Assembly (NCBI GenBank): GCA_022393335.1
Contig: JAJEKB010019987.1
Span: 1 to 64,000, forward strand
DNA: 64,000 nucleotides
Source: Macrotrachela quadricornifera
Taxonomy: Eukaryota > Rotifera > Eurotatoria > Philodinida > Philodinidae
Direction: 5' to 3'
The position numbers and the translations under genes are program-made. The notes below the pieces were generated by a model, which did not search any database, was not told the origin of the DNA, and saw nothing but the letters and a program-made list of their open reading frames with translations. Positions 37,250-49,761 of the stretch are shown piece by piece. The first letter of the stretch is position 1. Each line of letters begins with the position of its first letter.

Positions 37250-40200
37250 CTATTTTGCTCGTGATTTCTTAACTGTAGGTTTAGTTGCACGTTTTTTAGC
37301 TACTTTAATCATTGCATCTTCTTCTATATTTTCTTCTTCATCTTGGGTATCTCTTTCATCATCATTATCATCATCACTTTCTCCATTACCATCTTCATCA
37401 AAATTTCCTTTTGATTTTTTCAATTTTTTCATATCAATTACAGCATATGGTGTTCGATGAATTGTTTTATTATAAATACGTGTTAATGAAGATTTTGTTT
37501 GTGTATCAAGTTGATCATATGGATTTCGACCTGTTTTTCCCCATATATTTAATTCCATAATTGTTTGAAAATCATCTCGATTAAGATAATATTCATCAAG
37601 TAATGTAATACATTGTTCAACACCTTGTTGTTGAAATTTTTGTAATGGTTGAATAAGTATTTTAGATAAATATGATAAATAATCAAGATTAAATTGTTGT
37701 TTATTAGCTGATGCAATTTTAAGACAAATATGTTTTTCAATTTCATTTAATAATCGTTCATTTTTCTTAGTACGAGAACGTTGACCAAAGAATGAGGAAA
37801 AATTAACCATACCACGAAGATGACCACGAATATAAGAACATGGTGCAACAGTTGAAAAGATTCCCTTTTTTTTTAATAATAAAAAGAAAAAATGTTTTCA
37901 AAAAAAAAAACAAAAAAGTTAATTAATTCATTATACTTGATATGGTAATAATGACCAACTTTCATTTTTTCCATAGATTATTTGTGAACATATATCACCA
38001 AGACACATATTATCAGCAGCTTTTGTAATTAAACATAAATGTTCAATATCTGTTATTTTTCTTTGATGATTTTCTTTATTTGTTACTGTTGGTAAACATT
38101 GTAAATAATTTTCTTGAATTAATAATGGTATTAATTGATAATCATAAAAGAATATTTCAATTTTATCAGATAATGATTTTTGACGTAATTCATCAGAAAA
38201 TGATAATCGACATAATTCAAATGGATTATTATTTATTGCTTTATTAATCATTTTAGCTGCATTAGAATTTGTTTTACCTTCTATTGCCCATAAATTTAAT
38301 GAATGAAGAACTTGTCGTATATCTTGATTACATGATTTAATTATATCATCTAATAAATCTTGTTTTATTTCATGAACATTTTCTCGATGAAGAACAGTCA
38401 TCATTGCACCACGAATTTGTTGTATAGTTGGACGATAAAATCGTAAATCATAACAATAATTAGCTAATGAACGTATTTTTTTATGTTGTCGATCATTACA
38501 TATACAAATAATTGGTATACGAGTTCGTTTTATAAGTAAAATAAGTTCTTGTATACCACCACGATCTTCATTACCAGCTACACCATCAACTTCATCCATA
38601 ATTAATACACAATTTGATAATGATGTTTTAGTCATGAATGATGTAACACTATGTGAATCATTTGAAAAAGTAGATACTAATTTTTTTGAACGTTGATCTG
38701 ATGCATTTTTTTCAATATGTTCCAAATTAAGATATTCACAGACAAGTTGAGCAGCTGTAGTTTTGCCTAGAGAATAAATTTCAAATTAACCTTTTATACC
38801 CTATTGAGTCAGTTTTGACCCATTTATACAAGGCTTTCCAGAAAATCCAAAAAGCACAGGATTGAAAACTCTCAAAATAATATTGATAAGCAACTCCATA
38901 AGCTATCGATTGGTAAAAGAAATATTTTGCTTCGTTGCTCTGTTTCTGAGATACATGACTTTCAAAATCGATAATTTTGAAAGAATTTTAAAAAACAACA
39001 AAATTTTAAGACCAAGACGGTTTTCTACTCACATGCAACAGAGATTGCGAGGCTGCGTTGTGATATCTATATCCACGAAAATATCTACTATTTAACTAAA
39101 TGCGCTTCGAAAATTTCACAATGGCCTGGCAAATAAGAAATGGTATGGCACAAGATGAATCCTGAAATGACTATTGTACGAAAAGTAGTGCGCCTGATCG
39201 ATCTGCTCATACTATTGGCATATTTGGAAGGACAATACTCTATTTCTGTGGTGATTTTATCAGTGGCTCTTTTGGAACCGTTCCAGGATATAAAGGATTA
39301 ATATTGAGTGTACCATACTAACTATCTTCATTCATTTAATATATAATATTTAAAAAAAAGAAAACAAAATATCTCATACAACGCAGCGTGAAGAACTCTA
39401 AAATTTACAAAAAGACTACTTTTTACTTTCAAAATAGTCAAAATTTAGAGCGATCAAATTTTAATCGTGCTAAAATGGTATCTTTTTTTTCTTGTTCTAT
39501 TGAAATGCAAAAGTGACTATTTAGTATACGTATCTGATAAAGTAGTAATTATTTATTTACAATATACTAACCAATACCAGGTGGACCACTAAGAAGTGCA
39601 GCTTTAAATAAAGCTGGATCTTCATTACGATTAAAACCATTAGATGATTTAGCTTTGATTTTTTCATCACTACGTCCATGATGTTTATACCAATCACGTA
39701 ACCAAATAATTAATTTTTGAACACATGATTTTTCACCTTGTTGTCCAATTAGATTTTTAATTGAACGAGGTTTATATTTATCAGCCCCTGAAAAATTTTC
39801 TATAATGAAAAATTTTTTAATTTATTTAAATGAATTCTTACACATAAGTGTTGATTCATCGATTGATAATTTTGGTGTTGAGGGTGAATCATTTGTTATT
39901 GTTGGAGGACTAGATAAACTAGTTTTAGCTTTATCAACATTATTGATAGTATTAAAAGCAGTTGGTTTTGATTTAACAGGTGATGGAGGTGGTGGTGGTT
40001 GTGATAATGAAGTTGAAATTTTTTTTTTAGGTGTTTCATCATCACCGGGACGTGTTGCAATCATTTGAAGAAGATCATCTTCTGAGATAATTTTAAGTTT
40101 TAAATCTCGTGCTTTTTCTAATTTTGATTCACCTCCATCACGACCAACAATAAGATGTGTGGTTTTACTACTAATAGATCCAGTTACTCGACCAGCATAT

Positions 40201-40733
40201 TTTTCTATTAAATTTTTACATTCATCACGTTCTAATGATTCAAGTACACCTTAAATAAACAAAAAAAACAAACTAAGAAAATTAATTTTCTTTTGTTTTA
40301 TTATAATCAAACTTATTTTCTCACCAGAAATAACAAATGCTAAATTTTTAAGACAATTTGGTGCTCCATCTGGAATGGTTTTTGAACCAGGTGCATCAGG
40401 TCCACCTCGATTCATAAATGTTTTAAAATTTTCTACTCGTCGTTTCTTTTCTAATGGATCAACTTCTTTAATTTTCATTTTTTTCTTTGGTGTTGTACTA
40501 TCAGATTGTATTATTGGAATATTTTCATCTATTGATTTTGTTTTTGTTTTATTTGATTTTTGACCAGATTTTAATACAAAAACATCATCATCTTCATCAT
40601 CATTTTCAACATGTTCTCGTATACGCTAAAAAAATTCAAAATATAAAAATAAATAATTAATTTTTAATACTTTATTATTATTTGATGGTGATGCTATTGA
40701 TCCTTTTTTAAAGAAATTTCGAATATCAGCCAT
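37250..40733 (-). CDS. RFC1: Replication factor C large subunit
   Basis: Six exons (40733-40671, 40625-40325, 40249-39842, 39787-39572, 38766-37937, 37864-37250) give 810 aa. RFC1 is the large subunit of the clamp loader that opens PCNA onto primer-template DNA. The start MADIRNFFKKG matches the family's MDIRKFF opening. A BRCT domain spans about residues 112-190 (GRVTGSISSKTTHLIVGRDG). The AAA+ module begins LMWADKYKPRS, with Walker A GPPGIGKTT near residue 325 and Walker B IMDEVDGVAGNEDRGG near 385. The C-terminal RFC1 domain (SLLPYQ, LDYLSYL, LVQPL-like) ends in an acidic then basic tail (KKSRAK). It is shorter than human RFC1 (about 1148 aa), mainly in the N-terminal linker. An 805 bp intron interrupts the Walker A codons. 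Confidence 0.93.
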
Positions 40734-41464
40734 TTAATTGAATATATTTCTGTGTTTATTTCTTTCCACTACTGAAAATGGAATGATAATAATAAAAGAA
40801 AATGTCGTTATATTCAATGTTAAAATACTTAATAGAAAGAAAGATGAATTTATATGACCAATCGAAGGACAAATATTCCTCTTAATATATAAAGTATTAT
40901 TAACACACACAAAAGTGATCGATCATTCTTCTTAGAAAATCTTATGAATATTATTTATTGAATTGATTATTATCTTAGCATTTTTCGTTGATTATTTGAA
41001 TTGATTGAAATGAAAATAAAAATAAAGTTAATATATTAAACCATTTTAAAATGTTTGTCATTTATTTAAAAAGATTTATATTGTCCAATAGACAGCGTCA
41101 TCTGCCAAACGTTTTTTTACTTCTTACTTTGAAAAAAATGATTCACAATAATTTACTTTTGTATGTGTGATAATAAGATATTGTAAAAAGTTATACCTCT
41201 TAATGTATGTATTTTTAATTTTAGGAAAATTATACAAATAAAGCAAAGGAAACTATTTGGACAATGAATATTTAAACATACAGTTTTGAATATCTGTAGC
41301 GTTAAATTTATGATCAGTATGATTAGCTAGTACTAAACTAATATCAATAATGCTTTCATATTTTCATTTTATATGATAATCAAATTTTTATACTCTTTGA
41401 CCTCTTGTTTTTTTTTTCAATAATTCTATTTATAAATATTTCAGTATTGAGTCTATTAGATTCC
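40734..41464. other. Shared divergent upstream region of RFC1 and acylphosphatase
   Basis: 730 bp between two divergent start codons. A TTTCAG acceptor at 41439-41444 precedes the acylphosphatase ATG. No further gene or repeat seen. Confidence 0.5.
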
Positions 41465-41794
41465 ATGGCAACAAGTAGTAATACTGCTGATTCTAATGAA
41501 ACAAATGGATCATTTATCTCATGTGATTTTGAAATTTTTGGTACTGTTCAAGGTGTTTTCTTTCGAAAACATACACAACAACAAGCAACAAAATTAAATC
41601 TAGTTGGATGGGTTAAAAATGCTGCAAGTGGTACTGTACAAGGTCATATGGAAGGACGAACAGAAGATATTGATAAAATGAAAAATTGGCTTCGAACAAA
41701 AGGAAGTCCAAAATCTAAAATAACCAAAGCTGATTTTTCGAATGAAAAAACCATTACACAATTAAATGGAAAATCATTTAGTGTTAATAGATGA
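41465..41794 (+). CDS. Acylphosphatase
   Basis: Single coding exon of 109 aa. Acylphosphatases hydrolyse the carboxyl-phosphate bond of acyl phosphates such as 1,3-bisphosphoglycerate and are small cytosolic proteins of about 98 aa. The signature GTVQGVFFRKHTQ carries the substrate-binding Arg34, and GWVKNAASGTVQG carries the catalytic Asn52. The end GKSFSVNR matches the family's C-terminal strand. The N-terminus has about 15 extra polar residues. ATG 41465 was chosen because an AG acceptor lies 20 nt upstream and the earlier ATG at 41405 lies on the intron-like side of it. It is divergent from RFC1. Confidence 0.93.
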   Translation: MATSSNTADSNETNGSFISCDFEIFGTVQGVFFRKHTQQQATKLNLVGWVKNAASGTVQGHMEGRTEDIDKMKNWLRTKGSPKSKITKADFSNEKTITQLNGKSFSVNR

Positions 41795-42182
41795 GAATTA
41801 ACATTCTTTATTATAAAAAATAAACTAATAATCTCAGTCTTCTCTTTTTTTTGCTGAATAAATATATATTTTCTCATACAAAATTACAATTGAAAATATG
41901 GATGATATTGTAAAACAAGATATAACCAAAAGAAACATATAATTAGTTTTCTAAAATAATGAATTTTAAAGTACGATATGATCATAATAATATTTCTTTG
42001 TTAATAGAAACATAATTCTGAAAAAAATGGATCATTTTACACAAAAAGCTGTAATAATTATTATGATGATAGTATTCTATTATTGACATACATGTAGAAT
42101 TATTGATATTAATATAATAATGAATTACAAAATTTATTTATTTTTTTTTTATTTCAGAAACAGATTTAAAAAACAACCAAAC
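41795..42182. other. Intergenic region
   Basis: AT-rich spacer between acylphosphatase and acyl-CoA synthetase, both on the plus strand. A long T-run with TTTCAG (acceptor ends 42157) lies 25 nt before the next ATG. Confidence 0.5.
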
Positions 42183-44347
42183 ATGTCTTCATCATTCCCA
42201 AAATCACCTGGTACTTATGCTGCTTTAGCTGCTGGAGCCGTAGTAGCTACATATGCTGGTACACGTGCATACAAATCACATTTTCAAAATGACTATAACG
42301 ATGGAATTGATGTTAATAATCAAACAGTTGAAATTGATCCTGTTGAACATATTCGTCGTTGTACATATTATAAGGATATTGATATATATTCATATTATAA
42401 AACTATCTATCCAAATGTACAAACAATAGGTGATGCATTTTATAATGGTTATTTAGTTTCAAATAATGGACCATGTCTTACTAATGTTGATATATCAAAT
42501 AAAGTATCACCATTTAATTGGATTTCTTATTCAATAGCATTAGAACGAATACGTTGTGTTGGTTCACATTTATGGACAAATACGAAATTAATTCCAATGC
42601 AATCAAAATTAGCTATTTTATCGGTAAATCGACCAGAATATACATTTGTTGAATATGCTTGTTATATGTATGGTTTTATAGTTATTGGTCTTTATACAAC
42701 GTATGATTCCAAAACAATTTTATCAATGTTAAAAAAAACCGAAACTGAAGTACTTGTTGTTGATACATTAGATCGTATTAAATCATTTAAAAATGAATTA
42801 TTACAAGATACACAAATCAAAGAAATTCTTGTTATGGATGAATTAACAAATAATGAAAATAAAAAAATTCAAAGTATTCCAACAATTTTAAAATCTATGC
42901 AACAAAAAGATGTTCGTCCATTACCAAAAATTGATCCAGATAGTACAGCTACATTTTTTTTAACTAGTGGAACAACAGGTAAAAAATAAAATAAAAAAAT
43001 TTTTATCAAAAATTTTCTTTATTATTTATATATAAGGTGAACCAAAACTTTCGATGGTATCACATACAAATATTATAGCAACACTTAAAAGTATCGTTGA
43101 TCGACGAGAACGTTCAAAACATCCAGGAACTATTTCAGATGTCCATTGTTCATTTTTACCATTAGCACATATATATGAACGTGGTATACTTATGTATACA
43201 TTTCTACATGGTTCTCAAGTATGTTATTGTCCAACACCAGAAAAAGTTTTTGAATATTATGCAGTTGTAAAACCAACTACTATAACTACAGTACCAAGAA
43301 TTTTAAATAAAGTTTATGATATCGTAATGACTGAAGTTAATAAAAGTAAAATAAAACGTTTTCTTATTTCACAAGCATTACATAATGAAAAACCATCATT
43401 ATTTTCACGCCTTATTTTTCGTAAAGTAAAAAATTTATTCGGTGGAAAAGTTAGGATTATGCTAACTGGTTCAGCACCAATAACATCAGAAGTTTTACAT
43501 TTTTTTCGTATTGCACTTGGTATACCAATTACAGAAGCATATGGTCAAACAGAATCAGCAGGAGCTTTTACAACTACACATACTATGGATTTATCATGTG
43601 GAGTAGTTGGTACACCTGTTGCTACAGCAGAAGTTAAACTTATTGATGTACCTAATACAAATTATCGAAGTGATAATAATCAAGGAGAAGTTTGTGTTCG
43701 AGGACCAACTGTTTTTAAAGGTTATATAATTTTAATACGAAAAAATTTTTTATTTTATTTTCTATTTAGGTTATTATAATGATGAAAAGAAAACACGTGA
43801 AACAATTGATGAAGCTGGTTGGCTTCATACAGGTGATGTTGGTGAATGGACAAATACAGGTGTATTACGTATTATTGATCGTACAAAACATATATTTAAA
43901 TTAACTCAAGGTGAATATATAGCACCTGAACGTCTTGAAGATATTTATCTTCGTTCACGATGGGTTGGTCAAATATATGTTGATGGTATATCAACTGAAT
44001 CAACTGTTGTAGCTATTGTTATACCTGATGAAGAATATGTACGAGAAAATCTTCAAACAAAATTAACATCTTTTGAAGATATATGTAAAGATAAAAATTT
44101 AAAAAAACTTATTTTAACAGATTTACAACGATTAGCTAAAGAAAATAAATTTAAATATTATGAAACTATTGATAATATACATGTACATCCGGAATTATTT
44201 TCATTAGAAAATAATTTTCTTACATCTACATTAAAAACACGACGAACACTTGTTCGACAATATTTTCAAAATATAATTCAATCACTTTATGATATTAGTG
44301 AAAATATATCAAAACCAATTAATATTGAACCACAATCAAAATTATAA
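42183..44347 (+). CDS. ACSL: Long-chain fatty acid-CoA ligase
   Basis: Three exons (42183-42978, 43037-43720, 43770-44347) give 685 aa, close to the usual 660-700 aa of the ACSL1/5/6 group. The enzyme activates long-chain fatty acids to acyl-CoA with ATP. A hydrophobic N-terminal segment (AALAAGAVVATYAGTRAY) is the probable anchor to ER or outer mitochondrial membrane. Adenylation motifs are intact: TSGTTGEPK (split by intron 1), AYGQTESAG, GWLHTGDVGEW and DRTKHIFKLTQGEYIAPE, the last with the fatty-acid signature. The start was chosen at MSSSFPKSP, downstream of the TTTCAG acceptor; the earlier ATG at 42120 lies in the intron-like part. The C-terminus has a short polar extension. Confidence 0.93.
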
Positions 44348-44516
44348 AAAGGGAAATTTTTTTTTTATTAATAATACATTTTAATAGTAAGGTTTTTTTT
44401 TGATTATATAAATTCTACAAGACATTGATTGTTCATTGATTTTTTTTTTGTTTTGTAATTAAAAATTTTTTTTGATTTTGTAATAATGAAATATCGAAAT
44501 ATAATTTTAAATAAAA

Positions 44517-44938
44517 TTAAAAATTTTCATTATATTCTTTCTCCGGTTGTGCTGTTTGTGATAATGAATTAATTTTTTGTATAGCAATTATTCTTATACC
44601 ATCTTTAGGTGCAACAACCATAACTTCTTTTTGTCGTGTTCGAAGACGAAGTGATATTAAATTATCTGTTGGACTAATATCACGTATTGCTGATCGAGCC
44701 ATTTCAGCAAAAGCAAGTAATTTTGGAGTTATAATAAATGTTACATTATTATCAAGTGATGTATAATGAAGTTGTCCTTCTTCATTTGTTAATATAATAC
44801 CTTCAACACCAGGATAAGTTGATAATCTTTTTAATGTTGCTTCTTCATTTGGTAATAAACCTAGGAATTTTTTTTTAAATAAAAATTTTTATTAAAATTT
44901 ATATGTTTTACAAAATTTATACCAGCTGAATTATCCAT
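44517..44938 (-). CDS. DYNLRB: Roadblock/LC7 dynein light chain
   Basis: Two exons (44938-44923 and 44860-44517) give 119 aa. The first exon encodes only MDNSA plus one base, and the intron is 62 bp. Roadblock light chains bind the dynein intermediate chain and act in intracellular and ciliary transport. The fold is visible as EEATLKRLSTYPGVEGIIL, MARSAIRDISPTDNLISLRL and TRQKEVMVVAPKDGIRIIAI, aligning along the whole of DYNLRB1 (96 aa). There are about 12 extra residues at the C-terminus (ending YNENF). It is convergent with ACSL, 169 bp apart. Confidence 0.88.
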
Positions 44939-47524
44939 GGATTATACACAAGACTTGTTTTAAAATATCTATATCGTTGACAAATGAAAGATTGGCAAGA
45001 AGAAAAAAAAAAAGAAGAAAAGAGAATAGAAGATAAAAAATTCCGTTACAACTTTATTGTGGATAAGAAATGAGTCTATGCGTATGTTATTCAAATACAG
45101 AACAACAGAAAACAGAGGTATATACGTGTTGGAGAGGGAAGGAAAAGGAAGAGGAGACTTTTATTATCGGCATACACTATACTCGTTTACGTTAGATGCA
45201 CTCGAGATTTTTTTTTTCCAATAAATGTTTATAATTTTAAGTAGATAAAGTATTCTTATCGATTAGTTTGACATGAAGAAGAAGAAGAAGAATTGAATAT
45301 TTCCGTTTGTTATTATAAAATAGTATTTTATTATAAAAATAATTGAAATATCGGAACCGATAAGTAGAAATAAAACGAGAAGAAAAAATACTCTTACAAT
45401 GAAAAAAAATCTTTCGATGAATCTCTATTTTCTTTTTTTTTTTTTGCTTTTTATATTATACTTGTCGTTCGCTAGACGGCTAACGCTTTGATGACAAGTG
45501 TTACATAGTTAAAAATATTATAATAATTAGTCATTCCATTCCATTTCATTTCTCTTTTTTGATATAAACACGAAAGAAAATTGTTGCTATTAGATACAGA
45601 TTTTACTGTTGTTATCGATCAATAGACGATTTACTTTTCGTTATATACTCATAAGGAATGAATTGTTTGACAATAAAAATCAATATTTAGAAAGAAATGG
45701 CTGATTTTATAGTATATTATGTTATTTCTTCTCAAATTTCGATTTCGATGTCACTTGAGTAAAACAAATGGTATCAAACATCAAGTTCAAATTACGATAT
45801 GAATATATCATTAAATAAATTCTTATAAGAATAAAGATGTTCACATAATGCATTATAAAATATATATTCAATTCTTTAGTAAATTGATTTATATGAAATA
45901 ACAAAAAAAAGAAACCTAAATTTAAATAAAATAGTTTAACAATCTTTAATAAAATGATAATGAAATTATAAAATATTCTTTTACTTAGACACTTTAAATT
46001 TATCAGATAAGAAAGAAAAATTTTTTTTTTATATGTCAAATTGTGAAGTTATGTCATATATTGATTAAATCCTGAATGTATTTAAAAATGACAAATGTTT
46101 ACCAGATGGTCACATTCATTTATTATTAGTGTACGTTAAACATTGTTCTCATAGAAACATCATACTTTCAAGTTTATCTCTATGGGAGATGAAATTATCT
46201 TCTTCATAGTCCTCTTACTTGTCACTTTTCAAAAAATGTTGCGTTTCTCTGAATACACTTTAATATTTATAAAAGGTAGAAAGTAATCTCGCCTTATCAA
46301 GCTTATGTCATATAATCCATAAGAAATTTAAAATATAATTATGCGAAATTTTTGATTGATAACATTGATTCAAGTAAAATTAGATGCAGAGAAAATGCAT
46401 TTGTTTATATTCGGGTTAAATTATCACTCTTACCGCCAAACTACTAAATTTAGAATATTACGTGCCCATAGCATACTTAGAGCAAGTTACTTCAATTCCA
46501 AGGTATATGATATTATGTATAAAAATGAATCGAGGAAGGGTCTGTCCACTATTGTAAGATCAAAATATAGTGTTGTTCGGGCCGATTATAAAATTTGCAG
46601 AGACCCTCTTTCGCATGATTCGAACAACACCATGTTTTACCCTTATGATAGTAAGGTGAATTTTTCTAGTAGCTGATAGAACACGCCGTTTCCGTGAACT
46701 ACAAAATAAATTTACTCTGCTATTATAAGGATAAAACATGATGTTGTTCGGATTATATGAAAGAGGATCCCTAGAGGGTTGACTTATGAAAGAAATACAG
46801 ATATCACAAAAATTCATATATTTCAATTTTATCTGTAGTATATCATCAAAATTCCAGTCTATGCCATTGAGAATAAGTATGAAAAATATCTTTCATAATT
46901 TATTCTTAGTTATTATGAGAGATCTTGTCTGAAACTGATTTTATATAGCTATTTAGATTTATTTAATGAATGAAAAATTTGAAATGTTTTAAAAGAGAAA
47001 TATTTTCAACAAAACAAATCATTTGCTTTAATATGAATAATTTATTCATGTCTAACATTTGTCTTTTCTTTAAAACAGAGGAGCAAAATGTAAATGATAA
47101 TCTAAATTTCTTTGCATTTGTAACAAAAAAGAATTTCAATATACATGTGATAATTAAAAATTCATTATAAACAGTCCACCAAGCACGTTTGTTTCCAAAA
47201 CAAAAGACCATAAAAAACCTTTTAAAAAAATCCTTGACTAGGAAGCCTTGTAATATATAATTGGATGCATTTCCATCAACTCTTTGCAACTATAAAAATC
47301 ACAGTTCTCTATCTTGCTTCTATCAAAACTGAGCTAAAAAATATTCAAGCATTCATTTCTCAAGAATGGAGTTATCCAATTAGATTTCTCACTGTCACAA
47401 CAATAGATTAGTTCTATAATAATCACTGCCATCAAAATCTTATTTTTTTAAATAAAATCCTTTTATATTTATGGAAATAAAATATTATTTTTGCATCAAA
47501 ATCCAAAAGAAAAACAACACTAAT
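44939..47524. other. Gene-free stretch with a MITE
   Basis: No gene supported. The family A inverted repeat lies at 46599-46783. Overlapping frames on both strands at 46963-47289 are open for about 100 codons but carry no recognised domain or splice signals. The first 700 bp are purine-rich and low in complexity. Confidence 0.5.
46599..46783. mobile_element. MITE, family A copy 2
   Basis: The left arm (from about 46599, CCCTCTTTC then TTCGAACAACACCATG) and right arm (to 46783, reversed CCTCTTTCATATAATCCGAA) are inverted complements over roughly 75 bp with scattered mismatches. The core GTTTTA(C/T)CCTTAT also occurs in the element at 8754-8952, with the same order of GGATCCT, TCCGAA and GTTTTATCC boxes. 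An additional TGTTGTTCGG copy just outside, near 46571-46580, hints at a nested or rearranged copy. No ORF. Confidence 0.65.
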
Positions 47525-48034
47525 TTATTTTTTTTTAATATTTGTTGATGATTGAGATTGTCTTGATGTATTATTTTGTCTTGATACAACATGTTGTTGT
47601 TTATCTGGTGAACGATTATGTTCACCATGAACGAACCATTCTGGAGCACCAAAAACATGTTCTTTTTTTGTTGATGTTTTTCCATCTTGTTGATTATCAT
47701 TATAATCTAATGGTGATGGAATTTGTTCACACATAGCATCCCACCAAAGTGGTCTTGGATATGGTACTGGTTCTTTACTTTTTCGTACTGCTGGATCAAT
47801 ATGAACTAATAAATCATGACTACCACCTAATTTACATCGACGAATATAATCCGAATCAGTTTCTCGAACATAAACTGGTTTTGGTTTATTAATTGTTTCT
47901 TCATCATCGAATACACCATTAAGATAAGGTATCTGTGATGGTGGAGGAGCTGTAACTAATTCTCGATTACCTTTCTTTAAAGGTGAATGAATATACCATA
48001 CTTCATCTTCCGGTTTTCGTCGTAAATAAGACAT
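47525..48034 (-). CDS. C7orf57-like uncharacterised protein
   Basis: Single exon of 169 aa; an in-frame ATG at 48070 would give 181 aa. MSYLRRKPEDEVWYIHSP looks the better start because the conserved part begins at DEVWYIHSP. The sequence APPPSQIPYL followed by YVRETDSDYIRRCKLGGSHD and a YPRPLWW block resembles the vertebrate protein C7orf57, in which a similar order (SQIP, ETDSEY, LAKQGG, PDLL) is found. This comparison is from memory and function is unknown; a ciliary role is often guessed for such lineage-spread proteins. The C-terminus is polar and disordered (ending NIKKK). It is head to head with NAA30, 280 bp between start codons. Confidence 0.65.
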   Translation of the reverse strand: MSYLRRKPEDEVWYIHSPLKKGNRELVTAPPPSQIPYLNGVFDDEETINKPKPVYVRETDSDYIRRCKLGGSHDLLVHIDPAVRKSKEPVPYPRPLWWDAMCEQIPSPLDYNDNQQDGKTSTKKEHVFGAPEWFVHGEHNRSPDKQQHVVSRQNNTSRQSQSSTNIKKK

Positions 48035-48314
48035 ATTTATTTTATATAAATGACGAAAAAATTCTTTCAATTAACATAGACAGTTTTGTATGTTTGAAAT
48101 AATTTCATTCATAATAAAAACTATCACTCTATCAGTAGCCTCTATTCAAAAAATATTTCTTAAAGATGTCAGTATTATTTTCAAAATATTCATTATAGTG
48201 GTAAAATGTGATATTATTCAACCAATAATATAAAAATCTATTGATTGGTTATTATTATTATTTTATTTAATACTCTTCTTAAACAAAAATAATAATAATC
48301 TAACATTAAAAAGA
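48035..48314. promoter_or_regulatory. Shared divergent promoter region
   Basis: 280 bp separate the start codons of the C7orf57-like gene (minus) and NAA30 (plus), so both promoters must lie here or overlap the coding ends. It is AT-rich, with an ATT/TTA-rich run near 48245-48275. No specific core motif could be assigned. Confidence 0.4.
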
Positions 48315-48974
48315 ATGGACTCTGTAACTAATACAAATTGTATTGATTATCCAAATGAATCATCAAATAATATTTTAACAATAAATCATATAGATGAACC
48401 ATTAAATGATGATACAAATTCCAATGATAATCAATTAACAATAAAAACCGATAATGATAAAGAATTAATATTAAAACTTGATAATTTATTACTTGATGAT
48501 TTAAATGATTCTGATATATATTTTCATTCTTATCAATCTGAAAAAGAAATGTCATCAATAATGTCTTTAATAAGTGGTACTTTATCTGAACCATATTCAA
48601 TATATACATATCGTTATTTTATTCATAATTGGCCTGATTTATGTTTTTTATGTTCAAATAAACAAACAAATGAATTAATTGGTTCAATTGTATCAAAATT
48701 AGATTTACATAAAAAAACATTACGTCGTGGTTATATAGCAATGTTAGCTATTAATAAAGAATATAGACGAAAAAAAATTGCATCAAAACTTGTTCTTATG
48801 AGTATAAGAGAAATGATAAAACGTGGTTGTGATGAAATTGTACTTGAAGCTGAAGTAACAAATGATGCTGCATTAAATCTTTATGAAAATTTAGGATTTT
48901 TACGTGAAAAACGTTTATATAGATATTATTTAAATGGTGTTGATGCTTATAGATTAAAACTTTGGTTAAAATAA
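48315..48974 (+). CDS. NAA30: N-alpha-acetyltransferase 30, NatC catalytic subunit
   Basis: Single exon of 219 aa. NatC acetylates N-terminal Met followed by a hydrophobic residue, co-translationally at the ribosome, together with NAA35 and NAA38. The first 75 or so residues are an acidic Asn/Asp-rich disordered leader. The GNAT domain then shows [20 protein letters not shown], the substrate-binding start typical of NAA30, [20 protein letters not shown] with the acetyl-CoA-binding RRKKIA turn, and [19 protein letters not shown]. It ends RLKLWLK as family members do. Human NAA30 is longer (362 aa) because of its N-terminal leader. Confidence 0.93.
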   Translation: MDSVTNTNCIDYPNESSNNILTINHIDEPLNDDTNSNDNQLTIKTDNDKELILKLDNLLLDDLNDSDIYFHSYQSEKEMSSIMSLISGTLSEPYSIYTYRYFIHNWPDLCFLCSNKQTNELIGSIVSKLDLHKKTLRRGYIAMLAINKEYRRKKIASKLVLMSIREMIKRGCDEIVLEAEVTNDAALNLYENLGFLREKRLYRYYLNGVDAYRLKLWLK

Positions 48975-49761
48975 AAAGCAAAAAAGAAAAAAAGAAAACT
49001 TTGTCAGATGATGTTTTTGTTATATTAGATAACTAAGAAAAAACGAGATTTCTTTTATATTAATTAAGAAAATTTTTAATTATGTTGTCAATTTTAATAC
49101 TGTTTTCATTATGTTTATTTGTTATTTTGCTAATATAACATTCGACAAAACTTTATTTGTTTTATTACTAAAAATTTATTCATCTTTAATATAATTCAAG
49201 TTTTACATTATTTTAGAATTTATATATATAATTATTAACAAATTAGATTTAAGGTAATTTTGTTTTATTCTTTTTTTTAAATATTTTTGTTTTTCTATTT
49301 AAAGTTAGCATTATTCGAATTTTTTTGCATTCGGATTTGAATTGACTCTTTATGTAATTGAGTGATATGCAGAATTAATGAATCCGATTGTAAAACTCTC
49401 GAATATGGTGCTAACTTTACCTATGTTAGAAGAAAAAAAAACAACAGATTTTATCCCTGGAAATTATAAGAATTTATTCAAATATGTTATTTTTTTGTTT
49501 TTGGTATTTCTCTTTTGTATGATATTTATTAATAGGAATGTAAATGAATGTTAATAGATATAGAATTGTAATGAAAAGAAAAATATTTTCTATTAAGAAA
49601 TTATTTTGATACTTGATTTATAATTGAATATAGAATGTATAAATTATAATACTGAGATATTCTATGATATATATATAAATTAATTTCAATTTGTTTTTTG
49701 TTAAATATACTTATCAATACTCTTATTTATATCAAAAGAAAAACAAAAAACAAAAAAAACG
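48975..49761. other. Convergent intergenic region
   Basis: Between the NAA30 stop (plus) and the stop of the leucine-rich repeat gene (minus). Very AT-rich with several AATAAA-like and TTTATT-like sequences fitting two 3' UTRs. No gene or repeat seen. Confidence 0.5.

Noticed and set aside
46963..47289. 108-codon minus-strand frame with an overlapping plus-strand frame
   Set aside because: Open on both strands, rich in Phe/Lys/Leu from A/T runs, no recognisable family. Possibly a repeat remnant, but unsupported.
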